NCBI GenBank assembly: GCA_027031325.1
Contig: JALVRI010000105.1
Location: forward strand, 1-6,758
Origin: Desulfobacteraceae bacterium
GTDB lineage: Bacteria; Desulfobacterota; Desulfobacteria; Desulfobacterales; Desulfosarcinaceae
Length of the DNA: 6,758 bases
Reading direction: 5' to 3'
The translations under genes and the position numbers were made by a program. The notes beneath the pieces were generated by a model. The model was given only the letters and a program-made list of their open reading frames with translations. It had not been told where the DNA came from and did not search any database. Of the stretch, positions 4,649 to 6,758 are shown piece by piece (position 1 is the stretch's first letter; each line of letters opens with the position of its first letter).

Positions 4649-5329
4649 TCAGGTGGTAGCTTTGCGAACGGCCTCCACGGCCAACCGGTCGGCCCTTTCG
4701 TTTTCCGGGTGTCCGGAATGCCCTTTGATTTTTTCAAAACGAAGATTCCTGAAAGTTGAAGCGAGGGATTTCAGCCTGTTAACCAACTCCTTGTTTTCCT
4801 TTGCTTTCCATCCTTTGGTGAGCAAACCGTAAGCATAGTTGGAATCAGTGTGAACCACTACGGGCAAGTTGCGGTTGTTGATGGCTTTCAAACCTTCCTC
4901 GATTGCCATCAATTCGGCAATATTATTGGTGGCCACCCCGATGTAGCGCGAAATTTCCTTCCTGTGTCCCCTGTAGATCATCACCACGCCCAGGCCGGCC
5001 GGTCCGGGATTGCCGGAGCAGGCACCGTCGGTGTAAATATGGATCACCTTGTCTGATGAAGACGGTATCCCGTTTCCAGGATCTTTCGCTTTCCGGGGTG
5101 AAGATTCGGTTTGCGGGAAAAAGGAGGGATGCTCGTCGCCAAGCTCCTTGATGTTTTCCGGCTTTACCCAGTATTGATAGTCCTGATCGAGACGGTATTT
5201 CAACAACAATTTACCGTTTTTAAGAAGCGGATGGTCACCGTCGGCCAGGGCGATCCAGACCTTGTTGTTTTTGAAACGCATCCGGCGCCAACGCTTTCCT
5301 TCCGCCTCCTGGATTATTGAATTACTCAT
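4649..5329 (-). CDS. rnhA: Ribonuclease HI with N-terminal extension
   Basis: The 226-residue protein carries a complete RNase HI domain at about 94-222. The metal-binding acids are visible: Asp101 in IYTDGACSGNPGP, Glu139 in NNIAELMAIEEGL, Asp162 in VVVHTDSNYAYG and Asp214 in KGHSGHPENERADRLA, with His204 as the catalytic-loop histidine. It cleaves the RNA strand of RNA/DNA hybrids, removing R-loops and primers. Bacterial RNase HI is usually about 150 residues; here some 65 N-terminal residues (RWRRMRFKNNKVWIALADGD onwards to about 62) form an extra domain, followed by a Pro/Ser/Lys-rich linker (65-93). That domain is not the viral-type hybrid-binding domain as far as can be told; similar extensions are recalled from other Desulfobacterota. 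ATG at 5329 overlaps the stop of the upstream muramidase gene by 8 bases and lacks a strong ribosome site, so translational coupling is likely. Confidence 0.96.
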   Translation of the reverse strand: MSNSIIQEAEGKRWRRMRFKNNKVWIALADGDHPLLKNGKLLLKYRLDQDYQYWVKPENIKELGDEHPSFFPQTESSPRKAKDPGNGIPSSSDKVIHIYTDGACSGNPGPAGLGVVMIYRGHRKEISRYIGVATNNIAELMAIEEGLKAINNRNLPVVVHTDSNYAYGLLTKGWKAKENKELVNRLKSLASTFRNLRFEKIKGHSGHPENERADRLAVEAVRKATT

Positions 5330-6521
5330 AAAGCCGGTATTTCCTGCTCAGTTGTTTGAAATCTTCAAGGCTTTTCTTCCAGCCCTCCTCCAGCCGGTAG
5401 ATGGGTACCAAGTGCTCGAGATCTTGTCTCAGGCGCTTGTCACCGAGTATGAGGTCTATGGGCATCTTTTCGAATTCGTATTCATAGGGCGGTGATTTCC
5501 ATTGAAAATCTCCGGGATAATGCCTGATGACCTCTTGCAGCAGCAGGAGGCTTGTCCGATAAGGCCTGAAGGTCGCTGGATCGACTACGTGAATCTGAAA
5601 ACCCCGGCAAGTCCGGCCCTGCCACTTGTTGGAAGTCGGCTCGAATTCCACAGGTCGCAGGACGACGCCCGGTAATCGGCCAGGCTCAATGTTTTGCAAC
5701 AGTTTGTAAGGATCGATGAAAGGCGCTCCAAACAGTTCGAAAGGTTGAGTCGTACCCCTGCCTTCAGATACGTTTGTCCCTTCCCAGATTACCTGTCCGG
5801 GATAGACCAGGCTGGTTGCCGCGGTGGGCATGTTGGGAGATGGGGCCACCCAGGCAAGCCCGGTGTCTTCAAACAGCATTTGGCGCTGCCATCCCTGCAT
5901 GGTTATAATTTCCAGCCGGCAGTCTATTGCGAAATGCTCGTTGAACAAAAGTGCAAGCTCACCGATTGTCAGTCCGTGACGCATGGGAATAGGATAAAGT
6001 CCCACAAAAGAGGCGTATTCGGGTTCCAGGAGATTGCCTTCAACTTCCGAGCCCCCCAACGGGTTGGGACGGTCCAGAACGACGACCGTCTTGCCGTATT
6101 GCCTGGCTGCCTGCATGCAAAAGGCAAGAGTGTAAATGAAAGTGTAAACCCGGGTGCCCACGTCTTGTAGGTCGACGATCAGGACGTCGATCGGTTCAAG
6201 CATTTCGGCGGTCGGCTTGCGGGATCGTCCGTAGAGACTGAAGACCGGCAAATCGAGGCAAGGATCCAGCCGGTCGCCGGATTCAATCATATTATCCTGC
6301 TTTTCGGCGTAAAATCCGTGTTGAGGACTGTAGAGGGCTTTCAGGCTGCCTTTGAAGAGCTGGTTGATCCTGAGCCGGCTGTGAACAAGCTTGCCGTCCA
6401 CCGACGCGTGGTTGCAAAGCAGCCCCAGGCGGCGACCGTCCAGGATGGCGGGAGGAGCTTGAATAAGGTTGTCTATGCCCAGCCTGACTGCCGGCGGGGG
6501 CATCACGCCGCAATTTTTCAT
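5322..6521 (-). CDS. namZ: DUF1343 / NamZ-type exo-beta-N-acetylmuramidase
   Basis: A 399-residue protein spanning the full DUF1343 family (GH171; Bacillus subtilis NamZ, formerly YbbC). Recognisable blocks, numbered from the chosen start, are LGLLCNHASV (about 32-41), SPQHGFYAEKQDN (64-76), IDVLIVDLQDVGTRVYTF (109-126), LDRPNPLGG (148-156), YPIPMRHGLTIGE (175-187) and SPNMPT with YPG then EGTNVSEGRGTT (228-259). Characterised members release MurNAc from the non-reducing end of peptidoglycan fragments. No signal peptide or lipobox is seen, so a cytoplasmic role, such as salvage of imported wall fragments, is suggested. The frame opens at a TTG (6548) without a ribosome site; ATG at 6521 is preferred, with only weak AGG-like matches upstream, and ATG at 6503 is a further option. 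It is the first gene of a pair with RNase HI. The precise substrate here is inferred. Confidence 0.9.
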   Translation of the reverse strand: MKNCGVMPPPAVRLGIDNLIQAPPAILDGRRLGLLCNHASVDGKLVHSRLRINQLFKGSLKALYSPQHGFYAEKQDNMIESGDRLDPCLDLPVFSLYGRSRKPTAEMLEPIDVLIVDLQDVGTRVYTFIYTLAFCMQAARQYGKTVVVLDRPNPLGGSEVEGNLLEPEYASFVGLYPIPMRHGLTIGELALLFNEHFAIDCRLEIITMQGWQRQMLFEDTGLAWVAPSPNMPTAATSLVYPGQVIWEGTNVSEGRGTTQPFELFGAPFIDPYKLLQNIEPGRLPGVVLRPVEFEPTSNKWQGRTCRGFQIHVVDPATFRPYRTSLLLLQEVIRHYPGDFQWKSPPYEYEFEKMPIDLILGDKRLRQDLEHLVPIYRLEEGWKKSLEDFKQLSRKYRLYE

Positions 6522-6569
6522 AAGCCTGTTATCCGTCCTTAACCCCAAGGGAGCTGACGCTTATTTACA

Positions 6570-6604
6570 ACCATTAGCATATCAGGCTTTGAAACCAAAG
6601 CTTC
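6570..6604 (-). promoter_or_regulatory. Promoter-like site for the NamZ-RNase HI pair
   Basis: On the minus strand TTGAAG is followed after 19 bases by TATGCT, preceded by TG as in an extended -10. Between them lies a perfect hairpin, GCTTTG with CAAAGC around GTTT (6587-6602), that could be an operator. Transcription would start roughly 50 bases before the ATG at 6521. The 19-base spacer is long, so this is tentative. Confidence 0.35.
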
Positions 6605-6632
6605 AAATTTTCAACCCGGATTTTGCACTTTA

Positions 6633-6743
6633 ATGCCTGAAAAATTAATTTCATTGAATTATTGCATAAGCTTGCATTTATTTGTTTCCGCCCGTGCCTT
6701 AACCGGTAAGGTGAAGTTCATTCGGTGAAGAGCCTTCAGGCAT
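6633..6743. repeat. 9-base inverted repeat enclosing short direct repeats
   Basis: ATGCCTGAA (6633-6641) and TTCAGGCAT (6735-6743) are perfect reverse complements 93 bases apart. Between them TTGCAT occurs twice, exactly 10 bases apart (6662-6667, 6672-6677), CCTTA/TAAGG forms a small hairpin (6697-6711 region), and GGTGAAG occurs twice (6710-6716, 6724-6730). They may be protein-binding sites or stems of an RNA. No transposase or target-site duplication supports a mobile element. Confidence 0.5.
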
Positions 6744-6758
6744 TTGAAGCCGCAAGGG

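Larger units (their letters stand above)
6522..6758. other. Upstream region of the NamZ-RNase HI pair, with repeats
   Basis: No gene is accepted in these 237 bases. A 31-codon plus-strand frame from 6633 has no ribosome site. Two minus-strand frames open at the right edge (stop at 6699-6701, and a longer one into about 6661) and could be the tail of an outside gene, but nothing was recognised. The region holds a promoter-like site and several repeats, listed separately. The right end may be part of an RNA or gene lying mostly outside. Confidence 0.5.

Noticed and set aside
4467..4832. Plus-strand frame of 121 codons
   Set aside because: It begins inside the terminator hairpin and overlaps the RNase HI gene in antisense, without a ribosome site or family match.
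6633..6728. 31-codon plus-strand frame starting at 6633
   Set aside because: No ribosome site, no recognisable sequence and too short to support by itself.
6633..6743. Insertion-sequence ends
   Set aside because: The 9-base inverted repeat encloses only 93 bases, without a transposase or target duplication.

Overview
The window looks like chromosomal DNA of an anaerobic Desulfobacterota (deltaproteobacterial) bacterium. This rests on gene content: a PlsB-like acyltransferase of the kind seen in that group, a DUF1638 protein, a sigma-54 activator whose PAS domain is rich in cysteine, and an RNase HI with an extra N-terminal domain. No 16S or other phylogenetic marker is present, so the assignment is an inference. 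No transposase, integrase, tRNA, rRNA or CRISPR array was seen.

Layout. (1) 1-589, minus: N-terminal 196 codons of a PlsB-like glycerol-3-phosphate acyltransferase that runs off the left edge. (2) 590-978: non-coding. It holds a candidate small RNA on the plus strand (about 690-800), ending in a short terminator that competes with an alternative hairpin, and further right a G-run, a G-quadruplex motif and a hairpin. (3) 979-1990, minus: a two-gene unit, a 109-residue thioredoxin (WCLPC) followed by a DUF1638 protein. (4) 1991-2344: divergent control region with a sigma-70-like promoter for the regulator, repeated GTAACG motifs, and an imperfect -24/-12 sigma-54-like site facing the thioredoxin gene. 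(5) 2345-3751, plus: PAS / AAA+ / Fis-type sigma-54 activator. (6) 3752-4035: non-coding, with foldable RNA just before the next gene. (7) 4036-4320, plus: small two-helix membrane protein with a charged coiled-coil tail, followed by a foldable 3' region and a strong terminator (4461-4505). (8) 4649-6521, minus: a DUF1343/NamZ-type N-acetylmuramidase and an RNase HI overlapping by 8 bases. (9) 6522-6758: upstream region of that pair, with a direct repeat, inverted repeats and a promoter-like site.

How the genes may work together. The clearest functional idea is the divergent pair at 979-3751. A sigma-54 activator with six cysteines in and around its PAS sensor faces a thioredoxin and a DUF1638 protein that has three cysteines in likely conserved positions. 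A sigma-54-like site lies in front of the thioredoxin gene, and the repeated motifs are about 160-190 bases upstream of its predicted transcription start, a usual distance for enhancer sites. This suggests a regulated thiol/redox or metal-responsive module, but no direct evidence is available here. The NamZ-RNase HI pair seems to be translationally coupled, without an obvious shared function. The small membrane protein has foldable RNA on both sides and may be controlled at RNA level.
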